DNA of 64,000 nt from [Eubacterium] eligens ATCC 27750 (GCF_000146185.1 NC_012778.1:1963501-2027500), one strand, 5' to 3'; positions 39,160-48,641 are shown, counted from the stretch's first letter. Notes: generated by a model not told the origin, from the letters alone. Numbers and translations are program-made.

Positions 39160-39705
39160 CTATAACTGAATCTTCATCAGACTTCTGGAAAGTTCGTCTA
39201 TTTTATGCTTAATACTGCTGTCTACTACACGGTCACCGATTCTTATTACCATTCCGCCAATAAGACTTTCATCAACCGAATAATGCATCTGGAAATCAAC
39301 ATATCCTGTAGTTTCTAACAGCTTCCCAGCAACAGCCTTCTTCTGTTCATCAGTGAGTGGCTTTGCTGTGCTTACATAAGCAATTCCTATTTTCTTGTAT
39401 TCGAGAACTCTCTTTCGAAAATACTCAAGTGTATCAACAATCTTTTTCTGTCTGTCCTTTGAGACCATGGTTATCAACAAACCTGTCATATCTCCTGAAA
39501 CAAACTGAGAGAAAATGTTATTAATAAGTCCTTCCTTTTCTCCCTTTTCAACTTCTGGATGATTGAGCAGTCTGCCAAACTCCGGATTATCATTAAATGC
39601 TTCAATGACAGCCCCGGCCTCATCATACAGAGAATCCACCCTGGACTCTTCTACGGCAAGCTCAAATAAAGCATCACCGTATGTTGCTTCAATTAGCTTA
39701 GCCAT
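39160..39705 (-). CDS. atpH: ATP synthase F1 delta subunit
   Basis: The 181-residue stator subunit has the helical N-terminal bundle (TYGDALFELAVEESRVD) and the conserved C-terminal segment VDESLIGGMVIRIGDRVVDSSI. It joins the b subunits to the top of F1. Its start overlaps the end of atpF by 13 bases. Confidence 0.94.
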   Translation of the reverse strand: MAKLIEATYGDALFELAVEESRVDSLYDEAGAVIEAFNDNPEFGRLLNHPEVEKGEKEGLINNIFSQFVSGDMTGLLITMVSKDRQKKIVDTLEYFRKRVLEYKKIGIAYVSTAKPLTDEQKKAVAGKLLETTGYVDFQMHYSVDESLIGGMVIRIGDRVVDSSIKHKIDELSRSLMKIQL

Positions 39706-40247
39706 GTTTTCTCACCCATTTCATTCAAAGTCTCTTCAATAAGAGCATTGCTGTCCTTCTCATCAATAGATCTGGCAACTAACTTAGATGCCATAACAGC
39801 TGCTACAGTTACAATCTGCTGTTTAACCTCATCAGCAACCTTCTGCTTCTCAAGTTCAGCTTCAACATTAGCTCTTTCTATAATTCTTGCTGCCTCAGCC
39901 TTGGCTTCATCAATGATTTTGGTCTCATTGTGCATAGCAGTCTTTCTTGCATCACTAAGAATCTGTTCTGCCTCCTTGTGGGCATCCTTTAACTTAGCCT
40001 CATATTCTGCTTTAAGGGCACCCGCTTCCTTCTTATCGTTCTCAGCGTTCTCCCTGTCACTTGTTATCTTGTCCTGTCTCTTCTTTAACATATTCCTTAC
40101 AGGATTGAAAAGAATAAATGTAAGTAAAAGAAACAGTACAAATACATTGACTGCAGTTACTGCTGCATCAAAAAGGAGCTGCGGATCCAGACCGAATAAT
40201 CGTCCATCAGCCGCTATGGCAACAAATGTATTTCCTGACAAATTCAA
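39693..40247 (-). CDS. atpF: ATP synthase Fo b subunit
   Basis: The 184-residue peripheral-stalk protein has one membrane helix (about residues 26-46, FVLFLLLTFILFNPVRNML) followed by a long charged coiled coil rich in Lys, Glu and Ala. Only one b gene is present, so b2 is a homodimer. It overlaps atpH and follows atpE by 36 bases. Confidence 0.94.
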   Translation of the reverse strand: MNLSGNTFVAIAADGRLFGLDPQLLFDAAVTAVNVFVLFLLLTFILFNPVRNMLKKRQDKITSDRENAENDKKEAGALKAEYEAKLKDAHKEAEQILSDARKTAMHNETKIIDEAKAEAARIIERANVEAELEKQKVADEVKQQIVTVAAVMASKLVARSIDEKDSNALIEETLNEMGEKTWLS

Positions 40248-40283
40248 TTGTAGGCCTCCTTTCTATTATCTTCGCACCTCTTC

Positions 40284-40541
<258 letters not shown>

Positions 40542-40575
40542 TTAAAAATCCTCCGTCTAATAAAAATATTTGCCG

Positions 40576-41298
40576 TTAATCGGCTATCTTGTCGTTAACA
40601 TAAACCATAGTTAACATGCAGAATACATACGCCTGAATGCAGCCTGAGAATAAATCAAAGTACGCATGCAGAACTGCCGGGTATGCAACTGTAAATGGAC
40701 TGAGCAAATCATATATCAATCCCATAAGAACTGTTCCTGACATTACATTACCGAAAAGACGTAATGATAATGATAACGGAACTGCAAATTCACCAATAAG
40801 GTTAATCGGGAATAAAAACCATATCGGTTGGAATAATGCTGTAAAGTGCTTAATCCTGTTCTTCTTGATACCATTGAACTGAACCAGTATAAATGTTATC
40901 AGACCAAGACACAGAGTAACACCATAATCAGCCGTTGGTGGTCTTAACCCAAACAGACCGGATATGTTAGATATTATTATAAACAAGAATAATGTGGATA
41001 TATAATTCACAAACTTGTTGGCATTCTTACCCATAATACCATCAACCATAGTGCCTAACATCTCAACGATGATTTCTATGGCATTCTGGAACATTCCCGG
41101 TGTATCTGAAGCATCGACTTTATTAATCTTAATCCTTGCTATTACAGCCATAACAAGAATAAAGACTGATACCAGCAGCAGAGCCACATGTGTTGTGTCA
41201 ATGTTCAATGAAACGCCATTCAGCTTAAATGTGTACAGCGTCTTAATCATGAAACTTGAATCTCCGGCCACCATCGCAGTCAAACTCTCGCTTCCCAC
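40576..41298 (-). CDS. atpB: ATP synthase Fo a subunit
   Basis: The 240-residue membrane protein has about five or six helices and the conserved helix FPINLIGEFAVPLSLSLRLFGNVMSG (about residues 164-190), with the essential Arg in SLRLFGN. It forms the ion half-channels against the c-ring. The end AYVFCMLTMVYV is the family C-terminal helix. Confidence 0.94.
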   Translation of the reverse strand: MGSESLTAMVAGDSSFMIKTLYTFKLNGVSLNIDTTHVALLLVSVFILVMAVIARIKINKVDASDTPGMFQNAIEIIVEMLGTMVDGIMGKNANKFVNYISTLFLFIIISNISGLFGLRPPTADYGVTLCLGLITFILVQFNGIKKNRIKHFTALFQPIWFLFPINLIGEFAVPLSLSLRLFGNVMSGTVLMGLIYDLLSPFTVAYPAVLHAYFDLFSGCIQAYVFCMLTMVYVNDKIAD

Positions 41299-41751
41299 CT
41301 ACTCACTCTCCTTTTCTATTATATTTTTATCAGTCTGCGGAAACTCCCCAGTACTGTTTTCCCCTTTTGTGGACCTGTTCTTGTCCAGTAAAGGCGACAG
41401 ATATGCCGCTATCTTCTCTGAGAACATGCCAATAATTGCACACAACAGATCTCCTGCCTTAAAGATATACAATAATGCAAGCAGTATTATCATTACAAGA
41501 AATCTTACAATGTACCCAAATACAAGTGTTGAAGACTGCTTATGCCCGCCATACACAACCTTTCGTATAGTAAAGCTTAAATGAAATGAACTGAATACGG
41601 CATATATAACACCTGCCAGCAGTCCCACTGCACACATTATCTTATTCGGAACAGCAATAAATATAATTATCTGGGCAACAACAAGATAAATACATTCTAT
41701 AAGCAGCATTCCCGGAAGAGCTTCATTAATATCTTTAATTCTTTTTAACAT
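41299..41751 (-). CDS. atpI: ATP synthase subunit I-like membrane protein
   Basis: The 150-residue protein has about four membrane helices and a charged C-terminus. It is at the place where Firmicutes encode AtpI or its relatives, which help c-ring assembly. Sequence identity to the family is only partial, but position directly before atpB and membrane layout support it. Its stop is adjacent to the atpB start. Confidence 0.7.
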   Translation of the reverse strand: MLKRIKDINEALPGMLLIECIYLVVAQIIIFIAVPNKIMCAVGLLAGVIYAVFSSFHLSFTIRKVVYGGHKQSSTLVFGYIVRFLVMIILLALLYIFKAGDLLCAIIGMFSEKIAAYLSPLLDKNRSTKGENSTGEFPQTDKNIIEKESE

Positions 41752-41754
41752 AAA

Positions 41755-42063
41755 TCACCTCTTAATTTCACTGGAATCTTTTTCCTGCCTCTTTCTGTAT
41801 TCCTCTACCTTTCTGTCGATTTCATCCTGCTGTGCCTTATCTTTCTTAAGCTTCTCCTGTCGTATTGTGTCCATTGCCAGAACATATGCATTTCTTGCAC
41901 CTGCTGCCATCCCGATAAAAAGCAGCGGAACCGTAAACCATGTTCCAAACCTTTTATCAAGCCATATTCCAAGTGCCAGACATAAAAATGTTGGCACCAT
42001 CACACATATAGCGAGCTGGGATATCAGTACAATATTTCGTAATGCTTTACTATCATTCTTCAT
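41755..42063 (-). CDS. AtpZ/AtpI-type small membrane protein
   Basis: The 102-residue protein has two membrane helices (about 10-31 and 39-60) around WLDKRFGTWFTVPLLFIGMAAGARN, which matches the AtpZ/AtpI pattern. A strongly charged Lys/Glu/Gln tail follows. It is the first gene of the atp operon. AtpZ has been linked to ion uptake with the ATP synthase; here the role is inferred from position. Confidence 0.78.
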   Translation of the reverse strand: MKNDSKALRNIVLISQLAICVMVPTFLCLALGIWLDKRFGTWFTVPLLFIGMAAGARNAYVLAMDTIRQEKLKKDKAQQDEIDRKVEEYRKRQEKDSSEIKR

Positions 42064-42091
42064 ATCATGTTCCTCACAAAAGTCTGCATTA

Positions 42092-42121
42092 ATTTTACCA
42101 ATTTATAGGTATATTTTTCAA
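42092..42121 (-). promoter_or_regulatory. atp operon promoter
   Basis: On the minus strand TTGAAA (rc 42116-42121), an 18-bp spacer and TAAAAT (rc 42092-42097) lie about 30 bases before the first gene of the operon. Confidence 0.55.
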
Positions 42122-42130
42122 CCCTTTTTA

Positions 42131-42159
42131 TTGAAATTTAATTAATCTGCTGATATAAT
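42131..42159 (+). promoter_or_regulatory. Promoter of the DUF402 gene
   Basis: TTGAAA (42131-42136), a 17-bp spacer and TATAAT (42154-42159) form a near-perfect sigma-A promoter. It faces away from the atp promoter, with only about 10 bases between the two -35 elements. Confidence 0.75.
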
Positions 42160-42212
42160 TTTGTCATTATATTTTGTGTATTATTAACTATACCCGAAAA
42201 GGGGGATTTTAT

Positions 42213-42683
42213 ATGCCTACATTATACAGAAAAAGACTTATTCCTGATGAATGCGTTAATCTTAAGGACGATAACATAATATTCTTAGATTCTGATGCTA
42301 TTATGACCAGCTGGAACACATTTCGTCCAAAAGCTGAATTCACACATGGAACATCATATTATGTTATTAACGAAGGTTTTAAGATAAGCAAATTCTATAA
42401 AGCAGATAACTCTCTTGCATATATCTATTGTGACATTATTGACACTTCTTATGATGCTGTCTCTGATACATATATATTCACTGATCTTCTCGCTGATGTC
42501 ATAATTGAGAATGACGGGCGCGTCCGTGTTGTCGACCTTGATGAATTAGGAGATGCACTTACAGAGAATATCATAAGCTGTGAACTTATGTCTGATGCGC
42601 TTCACAAGCTTAACAAGCTTCTTACCGCCATCTATAACGGAACCTTTAATGAATACATCAGGATTCTTGAATCTCATGAATAA
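42213..42683 (+). CDS. DUF402 domain-containing protein (YgaC-like)
   Basis: The 156-residue beta-barrel-type protein has WNTFRPKAEF near residue 34, YCDIIDTSY and VDLDELGDAL, the metal-binding acidic pattern of DUF402. Relatives include nucleoside tri/diphosphatases and FomD. The ATG at 42213 follows AAAGGGGG; an upstream frame reaching 42174 contains this ribosome site and is unlikely. It is monocistronic, ending at a strong terminator. Confidence 0.82.
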   Translation: MPTLYRKRLIPDECVNLKDDNIIFLDSDAIMTSWNTFRPKAEFTHGTSYYVINEGFKISKFYKADNSLAYIYCDIIDTSYDAVSDTYIFTDLLADVIIENDGRVRVVDLDELGDALTENIISCELMSDALHKLNKLLTAIYNGTFNEYIRILESHE

Positions 42684-42693
42684 CAAGCTCTAA

Positions 42694-42733
42694 AGGGTCT
42701 GGAAACCTTATTCGTTTCCAGACCCCTTTTTAC
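42694..42733. terminator. Bidirectional terminator between DUF402 gene and dCMP deaminase
   Basis: GGGTCTGGAAA (42695-42705) pairs perfectly with TTTCCAGACCC (42715-42725), followed by T residues on the plus strand. The two flanking genes are convergent. Confidence 0.88.
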
Positions 42734-43209
42734 ATGTCAATTGTTATTGTGCGACCTGTTCTTTCATACTTGTAATATCTGACACCTGCGGCATTAAGCA
42801 TTCTCTTTGATGCAATTACAGATGCAGTATCTGCATATTTGTCACAGTCATATACAACAGTCTTAATTCCTGCCTGAATAATTGCCTTAGCACATTCGTT
42901 ACATGGAAAAAGTGTAACATAAAGCTTGGCATTATCAAGGCTTCCGCCTCTGTAATTAAGAATTGCATTAAGCTCACTATGAGTTGTGTAAAAATACTTA
43001 TTATCTTCGCCATCTCTGTTCCATGGAAACTCATCATCAGAACAGCCCCTTGGAAGTCCGTTATACCCCATGGATAATATCTTATTATCCTGACTTACTA
43101 TACACGCACCAACCTGTGTATTAGGATCCTTTGACCTCATACCGGAAAGTGTTGCAATTCCCATGAAATATTCATCCCATGATATATAATCTTTTCTCTT
43201 ATCGCCCAT
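42730..43209 (-). CDS. dCMP deaminase family protein
   Basis: The 159-residue zinc enzyme has the catalytic motif H-S-E in TTHSELNAIL (near residue 78) and the second zinc motif PCNECAKAI (near 103). SKDPNTQVGACIV and GYNGLPRG are typical of dCMP deaminases (ComEB-like). It would feed dUMP synthesis. The HSE form in place of HAE is common in this group. It forms an operon with rpiB, 3 bases downstream of its stop. Confidence 0.92.
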   Translation of the reverse strand: MGDKRKDYISWDEYFMGIATLSGMRSKDPNTQVGACIVSQDNKILSMGYNGLPRGCSDDEFPWNRDGEDNKYFYTTHSELNAILNYRGGSLDNAKLYVTLFPCNECAKAIIQAGIKTVVYDCDKYADTASVIASKRMLNAAGVRYYKYERTGRTITIDM

Positions 43210-43212
43210 TTA

Positions 43213-43641
43213 TTAATCCTCTAACATACTGATTCTTCTTATATGTCTCTCATCATTAGAAAACTTGGAATCTAAAAATGTATCTGCTATTCTGAAAGCA
43301 AGCTCTGGTCCGATAACCCTTGCACCCATACACAATACATTGGCATTGTTATGTTCCTTAGTAGCCTGTGCTGAGAAGCAGTCGCTGCATAATGCCGCTC
43401 TGATTCCCTTAATCTTATTAGCTGCCATGCTCATTCCAATTCCTGTTCCACAAAGAAGAATTCCTTCCTCACACTCACCAGAAAGAACAGCCTCAGCCAC
43501 TTTCTTTGCATATACAGGATAATCACATGAATCCTTAGTATATGTTCCATAATCCTTGCACTCAATGCCTCTCTTCTTAAGATGCTCTATAAGCTGTTCC
43601 TTTAATTCTAATGCTCCGTGATCACAACCGATTGCTATCAT
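43213..43641 (-). CDS. rpiB: Ribose-5-phosphate isomerase B
   Basis: The 142-residue RpiB/LacAB fold enzyme starts MIAIGCDHGA, has the catalytic Cys at about position 64 in LLCGTGIGMSM and the phosphate-binding EHNNANVLCMGARVIG. It interconverts ribose-5-phosphate and ribulose-5-phosphate. The start overlaps the arginine-phosphatase stop by one base. Confidence 0.95.
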   Translation of the reverse strand: MIAIGCDHGALELKEQLIEHLKKRGIECKDYGTYTKDSCDYPVYAKKVAEAVLSGECEEGILLCGTGIGMSMAANKIKGIRAALCSDCFSAQATKEHNNANVLCMGARVIGPELAFRIADTFLDSKFSNDERHIRRISMLED

Positions 43642-44123
43642 TATTCTTCTCCTTTATCCTTATCTTCTTTTTCTTCTGATAACCCATCCAGATACTCTGC
43701 AACATTGCTGACTAACCTGTATATCAGTTCAAAACATGCACTATACTCTTCAATGCCTTTGCCATATGGGTCTTTAATCTCCTGTTCCGGCTCTCCCGCA
43801 TACTCACTCAGAGTATATACATTAATTGCCTCGCTGTATTCATCGTATATCTTCTGTTTCATATGCGAATTCATAGCCAGTACAAGTGTATCATTTCCGA
43901 AATCCTCATTCAACAACTGTTTTGCTGAATTGTTCGGAATTATCATATTATGCTTGGCTGCGACTGCAACCGCCTTCGGATTATAGGGTTCTGGGAAAAG
44001 CACCACCATTCCTCTGGATTCCGATATAATATCCTGTTTAAGATTGGCCATAACAGTTGCCGCCATTGGACTTCTGCATGTATTTCCATTACATACGAAT
44101 ATCACCTTGTCAAATGTGTTCAT
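43641..44123 (-). CDS. Low-molecular-weight protein arginine phosphatase (YwlE type)
   Basis: The 160-residue LMW phosphatase has the P-loop C11-N-G-N-T-C16-R17-S near its N-terminus and a D-P-Y/G acid loop (KDPYGKG, about residue 118). Thr at loop position 15 (GNT) is the residue that in YwlE selects phospho-arginine rather than phospho-tyrosine. The operon ywlC-ywlE-rpiB is conserved in Firmicutes. A mecA-like gene elsewhere in the window fits a ClpC-linked arginine-phosphate system; no mcsB is visible here. Confidence 0.85.
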   Translation of the reverse strand: MNTFDKVIFVCNGNTCRSPMAATVMANLKQDIISESRGMVVLFPEPYNPKAVAVAAKHNMIIPNNSAKQLLNEDFGNDTLVLAMNSHMKQKIYDEYSEAINVYTLSEYAGEPEQEIKDPYGKGIEEYSACFELIYRLVSNVAEYLDGLSEEKEDKDKGEE

Positions 44124-44158
44124 AGGAAATCCTCATATCTTCATTAATTAAAAATATA

Positions 44159-45214
44159 TTAATCCAGTTTAACTATTTTGTGCCCGGCTGCCTTGATAAG
44201 TCTGTTCATAACAGCCTGTCCCACATTCTTTGTCTCAAAGCTTTCTGAGTAAACAAACTCTATGTTCTGCTTGTCAAAGTCCCTTAATATCGCATACAGG
44301 TTTCTTGCAACACTAAGCTCATCATCCTTATGTCCTGCTGAAACAATATCACTGCATATATATTTATCTTTTGTCTCATCAGTTGCCATAACTGCACATC
44401 TATGACCTTCTGCTTCCTTTTCTGCAATCTGGGCGTTAATATACTGAACAACCTTTTCATGCTGACCTTCAACAATAGTCACATCAGCATTAGGTGCATA
44501 GTGCTTGTATTTCATTCCCGGTGCTTTAGGTACAACCCCTTCTTTAAGGCTTCCCATAATAGCAGGATCAATTATCGTCTTTCCTATAGCTTCCTCAAAC
44601 ATAGCCTGTGTGATATATCCAGGTCTTAATATAGTCGGAACTTCCTCGCTCAAATCAATAATTGTAGATTCCACACCTATATCTACAGTATCATCCTGAA
44701 TAATCATATCTATTCTTCCAGATAAATCATTAATTACATGCTCTGCCCTTGTTGGGCTTGGCTTTCCTGATGTATTGGCACTTGGTGCAGCTATATATAC
44801 TCCTGAGCTTCTTATAAGTTCTGCCGCAACAGGGTGGCTTGGCATTCTTATAGCAACCGTTCCAAGACCTCCTGTTATAGAATCAGGTACTTTATCCTTT
44901 TTCTTAAGAATCATTGTAAGCGGACCCGGCCAGAATTTTTCTGCCAGCACAAGTGCCTTATCTGGTACCTCTTTGGCTAAGTCATACAATGCATTAACAT
45001 CTGCAATATGCACTATAAGCGGATTATCAGAAGGTCTTCCCTTTGCTGCATATATTTTGGCTGAAGCTTTTGCATCAAGTGCATCCGCACCAAGTCCGTA
45101 TACAGTCTCCGTAGGAAATGCCACAAGCCCTCCCTCTCTTAGAATCTGTCCTGCCTGTTCATATATTTTCTTATCTTCTTCTGTGTGTGTTATCTTCTTT
45201 ATTATTGTTTCCAT
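44159..45214 (-). CDS. L-threonylcarbamoyladenylate synthase (Sua5/YwlC)
   Basis: The 351-residue protein has the TsaC/YrdC domain (residues 1-210: GGLVAFPTETVYGLGADA, KGRPSDNPLIVHI, GPLTMILKKK) and the extra C-terminal Sua5 domain. It makes the activated precursor of the t6A base of tRNAs reading A-starting codons. Long form as in Bacillus YwlC. Confidence 0.94.
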   Translation of the reverse strand: METIIKKITHTEEDKKIYEQAGQILREGGLVAFPTETVYGLGADALDAKASAKIYAAKGRPSDNPLIVHIADVNALYDLAKEVPDKALVLAEKFWPGPLTMILKKKDKVPDSITGGLGTVAIRMPSHPVAAELIRSSGVYIAAPSANTSGKPSPTRAEHVINDLSGRIDMIIQDDTVDIGVESTIIDLSEEVPTILRPGYITQAMFEEAIGKTIIDPAIMGSLKEGVVPKAPGMKYKHYAPNADVTIVEGQHEKVVQYINAQIAEKEAEGHRCAVMATDETKDKYICSDIVSAGHKDDELSVARNLYAILRDFDKQNIEFVYSESFETKNVGQAVMNRLIKAAGHKIVKLD

Positions 45215-45235
45215 AAAACCTTTCGCCAGCTTTCA

Positions 45236-46024
45236 TTACTTCATATTCATCATCAGATATTCTATTATACCACAATACAGAGCATCAGCCACTTTTTCCT
45301 GATATTCTTCCGTACACAGTCTCTGCTCCTCTTCCGGATTAGACAAGAAACCACACTCTGATATAATTGTCGGCAGCTTGGAATGAAGCAGTATGTAATA
45401 ATTAACATCTGACTTAATCTGCCTTGTTGTACCTAACTTCTCACCAAGAATCCCCTGCATTATCTGCGCTATTCTTTTACTTTCCTCAGACTTCTTATAA
45501 TAAAATACCTGTGCACCTTCTGCCTTAGGTGTGACATAACTGTTCTGATGGATACTGATTACCATATCAGCACCACTGCTATTGATTATATCACATCTTC
45601 TTTCCAGGTCAGCTTTCTTTTTACTCTTATCGGACTCCACACTTAAATCATCATCCGTGTCCCTTGTCATAATAACATTAATCTGGGCATCTTCAAGCCG
45701 TTCCTGTAATTTTTTTGCAATTGCAAGATTAATCTCTTTTTCATTTGTTCCCGCAACCCCTACTTTACCTGGGTCTGCGCCACCATGCCCACTATCAATA
45801 ACAATACATTTTTCAGAAAAATTAATATTCATCTCAACGACTTCACCATCACCTGCATCATCTGACAAATGTTGTCTCTCCTGCACATCTTCACTTTCTT
45901 TGCTGCCTTTGCCATTGGCCTTTAATGGAAGAAGTACATTGGCTGTCATGTAAACAGCAACAAGAAGTATTATTGACATAAACGGCAGAAGAAGTGTCCT
46001 GCTTATATCAGCTTTTTCTGGCAT
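45236..46024 (-). CDS. cwlD: N-acetylmuramoyl-L-alanine amidase (CwlD-like)
   Basis: The 262-residue protein has a signal anchor (about residues 10-30) and an Amidase_3 zinc domain: IVIDSGHGGADPGKVG with the first zinc His, NEKEINLAIAKKLQERL, HQNSY with the second, and SECGFLSNPEEE with the catalytic Glu. CwlD removes stem peptides to make the spore cortex lactam in spore-formers; elsewhere it is a general wall amidase. It is in the same direction as the ywlC operon and 21 bases before it. Confidence 0.88.
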   Translation of the reverse strand: MPEKADISRTLLLPFMSIILLVAVYMTANVLLPLKANGKGSKESEDVQERQHLSDDAGDGEVVEMNINFSEKCIVIDSGHGGADPGKVGVAGTNEKEINLAIAKKLQERLEDAQINVIMTRDTDDDLSVESDKSKKKADLERRCDIINSSGADMVISIHQNSYVTPKAEGAQVFYYKKSEESKRIAQIMQGILGEKLGTTRQIKSDVNYYILLHSKLPTIISECGFLSNPEEEQRLCTEEYQEKVADALYCGIIEYLMMNMK

Positions 46025-46085
46025 AACGACTCCGAAACCTGTAATTCTCTACTAATTTATTACAGAAGGTTTATGCATATTACTT

Positions 46086-47609
46086 TTATTTATTATATTT
46101 GCTGATAACTGACCATACTGATGACTTCTCAAGACCTAACTTCCAGCCTGCAACACCTGCCACATTATTTTCCTGTATAATCTGCATCTTGGCCTCTATT
46201 GATTTCTCTTCTTCAAACCATATCTGTCTTGTGGAATTTCCTACAGTATATGAAGCAACATACTGTCCACAGTCATCATTCCACAATGCAACCTGTCCAT
46301 CACTGTTTAACTGGTCAACTGCTGCCTGCATACCAACAGCCCTGCTTGTTGTATTTCCATCTGTTGTTGTCCATATTCTTGTATAAAATGGAATACCTGC
46401 TATTACATGTTCCTTGCCAACAAGCTGTACTGTAGCCTCAACTGCCTCCTTTACAAATGGAAGTGAAGCTACAGAACCGGCATCTGTTCCTGCATAGTGT
46501 TCATCATATGCCATTACAATAACATAATCAACGAATCTTGACTGTTCTTTTAAATTATAGCATCTGTTATATGCCTCCGGTTTATAGTTATCTGTTGACA
46601 ACACAAGACCTTTTCTTTCACATGCAATTGACAATTCTCTTACAAACTGCAGATAATCTTTGGCATATGCGCTCTTAATATTCTCAAAATCAAGATTAAT
46701 TCCGTCAAATCCATACTTTTCAGCATCATTAATAAGTGTATTAACCATATTGGTTCTTGCCTTCTTACTTGAATAAAGTGCTGCAAAATCCACATTTGTA
46801 TCAAAATCACTTACAAGTGCCCATACATCTGTTCCTCTCTGATGCATTTTGTTAACCAGCCCGGCCGATGCATAACATGACATACTGCCTGATGAATCTG
46901 TAACTGAATACCATGTTGGTGCAAGCACATTAACACCTGACGCTGTAGCAATATTATTGTCTATTCCTGAATTGCCAGCCACTCCGCTTACCTGAAACCA
47001 GGCAAGCGTAACCTTGTCATCTTTCATATTATAATTATGAGTCTCATAATTCTTTTCTTCTCTTATATATTCAAATGTATCTGATGCCTCTGTTTTCTTT
47101 ATATATCCTGTATAACCTGTCGCAGTTGTTACCTTTATCCAGTCGTCAAGGTCATCCTCGTAAACTAATCTGTCCCCCTTCTGCACATACTCAAGAACAG
47201 GACTTTTAATTCCTCCCCTGTATCTTACAGCAGACTTCTTTTTAACTGTAACACACTGCTTGTTTTCTCTTTCAATACTGATATTAATTCTTTCCGGTTC
47301 ACTTCCATAAGCGTATTCACAATCTGTATGCTCTGCAATATACTCCCATGCAATAAAGCATTCTCCATTGATATCAATCACAACCGGATAATCTGTATTA
47401 TATGTCTTTCCTGTATCATCCGTGTATACATTTTTACCACTCATATATGTATACATATATGATGAATCTGAATATAATACAGCCTGTGATTCTTTATCAT
47501 AATAAAATCCGGCATTTATATTATCTGCAACAAATTCCTGTGGCAGATAATGTCTTCCATCTGTCACAACTCCGGTATCTGAATACTGTTTTCCATCTAT
47601 AATAACCAT
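46086..47609 (-). CDS. GH18 family glycosidase with SH3-like domain (main part, frameshifted)
   Basis: The 507-residue frame holds an SH3-like region (about 125-180, VKKKSAVRYRGGIKSPVLEYVQKGDRL...) and a GH18 barrel. Its active-site motif is YGFDGINLDFENI (near residue 298), as in YaaH/SafA-type chitinase-like wall enzymes. A VIVMAYDEHY motif follows. The first ATG has no ribosome site. The frame upstream in +1 register encodes a signal anchor that reads smoothly into this one if one T is added to a T7 run, so this is the body of a larger gene. See the 47597-47773 entry. Confidence 0.8.
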   Translation of the reverse strand: MVIIDGKQYSDTGVVTDGRHYLPQEFVADNINAGFYYDKESQAVLYSDSSYMYTYMSGKNVYTDDTGKTYNTDYPVVIDINGECFIAWEYIAEHTDCEYAYGSEPERINISIERENKQCVTVKKKSAVRYRGGIKSPVLEYVQKGDRLVYEDDLDDWIKVTTATGYTGYIKKTEASDTFEYIREEKNYETHNYNMKDDKVTLAWFQVSGVAGNSGIDNNIATASGVNVLAPTWYSVTDSSGSMSCYASAGLVNKMHQRGTDVWALVSDFDTNVDFAALYSSKKARTNMVNTLINDAEKYGFDGINLDFENIKSAYAKDYLQFVRELSIACERKGLVLSTDNYKPEAYNRCYNLKEQSRFVDYVIVMAYDEHYAGTDAGSVASLPFVKEAVEATVQLVGKEHVIAGIPFYTRIWTTTDGNTTSRAVGMQAAVDQLNSDGQVALWNDDCGQYVASYTVGNSTRQIWFEEEKSIEAKMQIIQENNVAGVAGWKLGLEKSSVWSVISKYNK

Positions 47610-47773
47610 TGTTTTATCTGTGGATTTATCCAGGTTAAAAAAACATAACCGTTCATCTTTTCCTTTGTCGGTGTATATCTTACTATCATAAACATTGCTG
47701 CCATAACCACAATCAGTATTACAAATGCAGCTACAATAACAATTCTTTTCTTTCCTGCCGTACTTTTATTCAT
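47597..47773 (-). pseudogene. 5' fragment of the GH18 gene (signal anchor), separated by a frameshift
   Basis: The fragment has a lysine-rich start (MNKSTAGKKRIV), one membrane helix (IVIVAAFVILIVVMAAMFMIV) and a short outside segment. On the minus strand it enters a run of seven T (plus-strand A at 47637-47643). One more T gives a reading NLDKSTDKT that flows straight into the downstream frame's MVIIDGKQYSDTG. So the gene is broken by a one-base deletion, a slippage site or a sequencing error. The full product would be about 560 residues. The ATG at 47773 follows AAAGGCAGAG. Confidence 0.75.
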
Positions 47774-47837
47774 TTCTCTGCCTTTCCTTTGCACATTATT
47801 ATTATAATTGTACCACTATGCATATAAATCATGCAAT

Positions 47838-47885
47838 AAAAAGGCACACCTTTATAATTGCCCAATCAATCATAAAAATGTGCCT
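47838..47885 (-). terminator. Terminator downstream of the ParA-like gene
   Basis: AGGCACA (47842-47848) and TGTGCCT (47879-47885) form a 7-bp stem with a 30-base AT-rich loop. On the minus strand it is followed by T residues. It ends the kinase/ParA-like transcription unit before the GH18 gene. Confidence 0.5.
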
Positions 47886-47969
47886 GCGGTCGTACGCAAA
47901 GGTATTCCATAAGACCGTATTCGTGATATATTATTGACTTTCCAGATGCTTTACTGCATAAATAAACTT

Positions 47970-48641
47970 TTAAGTTACTACCCGCTTAAGCATCATGACA
48001 GCCTCTCCATTCATTTCAAAAGGATCCATCTGCATTGGCGCTTTATATGCTTTAAGTTCAAATTCACGTTCCATGTTTTTTGCCCTTTTTTCCTGCCATG
48101 TCATAGAAACAACCGGCATATTTTTTATACTATAAATCCGTCTTATTCTTCCAAGCCTTTTAATACACTCGCCATATTTCCATGGCACCATTGATCCAAC
48201 AAGAACCCGGCACTCACAAGACATTACATCCCTTAAACCATCAGCAAGTCTGTCCTTCATATCTGCAAGATTCACCTCTACTATCACCACATCATAATAT
48301 TCTGTAATGATGTGGACGAAACCTTGTCTTACTCCACTAAAGAAGTCTATCCCCTTATATGAAAATCCTTTTCTGCTACCTGCATAATTCTTCACCTTAC
48401 AAGTCTGCACTTCTTCTTTTATTCTGTCAAAAGCATCATCATAGCAAGAACTTACGATAGCTGTTTTCAGATGAAGTCCATTAGAGAAATAATTTGCAAG
48501 CATAACACCAAGCTGTGTTGTTCCGGCACCGCTGCATAATCCAATCAGTCCGACAGTCTTATAATTTATTACAGCTGTGTTCCTGCTTTTTCTTCTTTTT
48601 TCTAAACCACTTAATAACCCTGAAATTTCTAACTTTTTCAT
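47970..48641 (-). CDS. ParA/CpaE-like pseudo-ATPase
   Basis: The protein of about 223 residues has a MinD/ParA fold pattern: a first strand and loop VGLIGLCSGAGTTQLGVMLANYF, then KTAIVSSCYDDAF and DVVIVEVNLAD. The P-loop is changed: both lysines of the usual K-G-G-x-G-K-T/S are missing. CpaE-type pilus proteins show similar losses. Its 5' end overlaps the kinase gene by about 83 bases in another frame, an unusually long overlap. An ATG at 48641 follows GGAAGG; TTG at 48653 follows AAAGGAG and is the alternative. Function unknown. Confidence 0.6.
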   Translation of the reverse strand: MKKLEISGLLSGLEKRRKSRNTAVINYKTVGLIGLCSGAGTTQLGVMLANYFSNGLHLKTAIVSSCYDDAFDRIKEEVQTCKVKNYAGSRKGFSYKGIDFFSGVRQGFVHIITEYYDVVIVEVNLADMKDRLADGLRDVMSCECRVLVGSMVPWKYGECIKRLGRIRRIYSIKNMPVVSMTWQEKRAKNMEREFELKAYKAPMQMDPFEMNGEAVMMLKRVVT

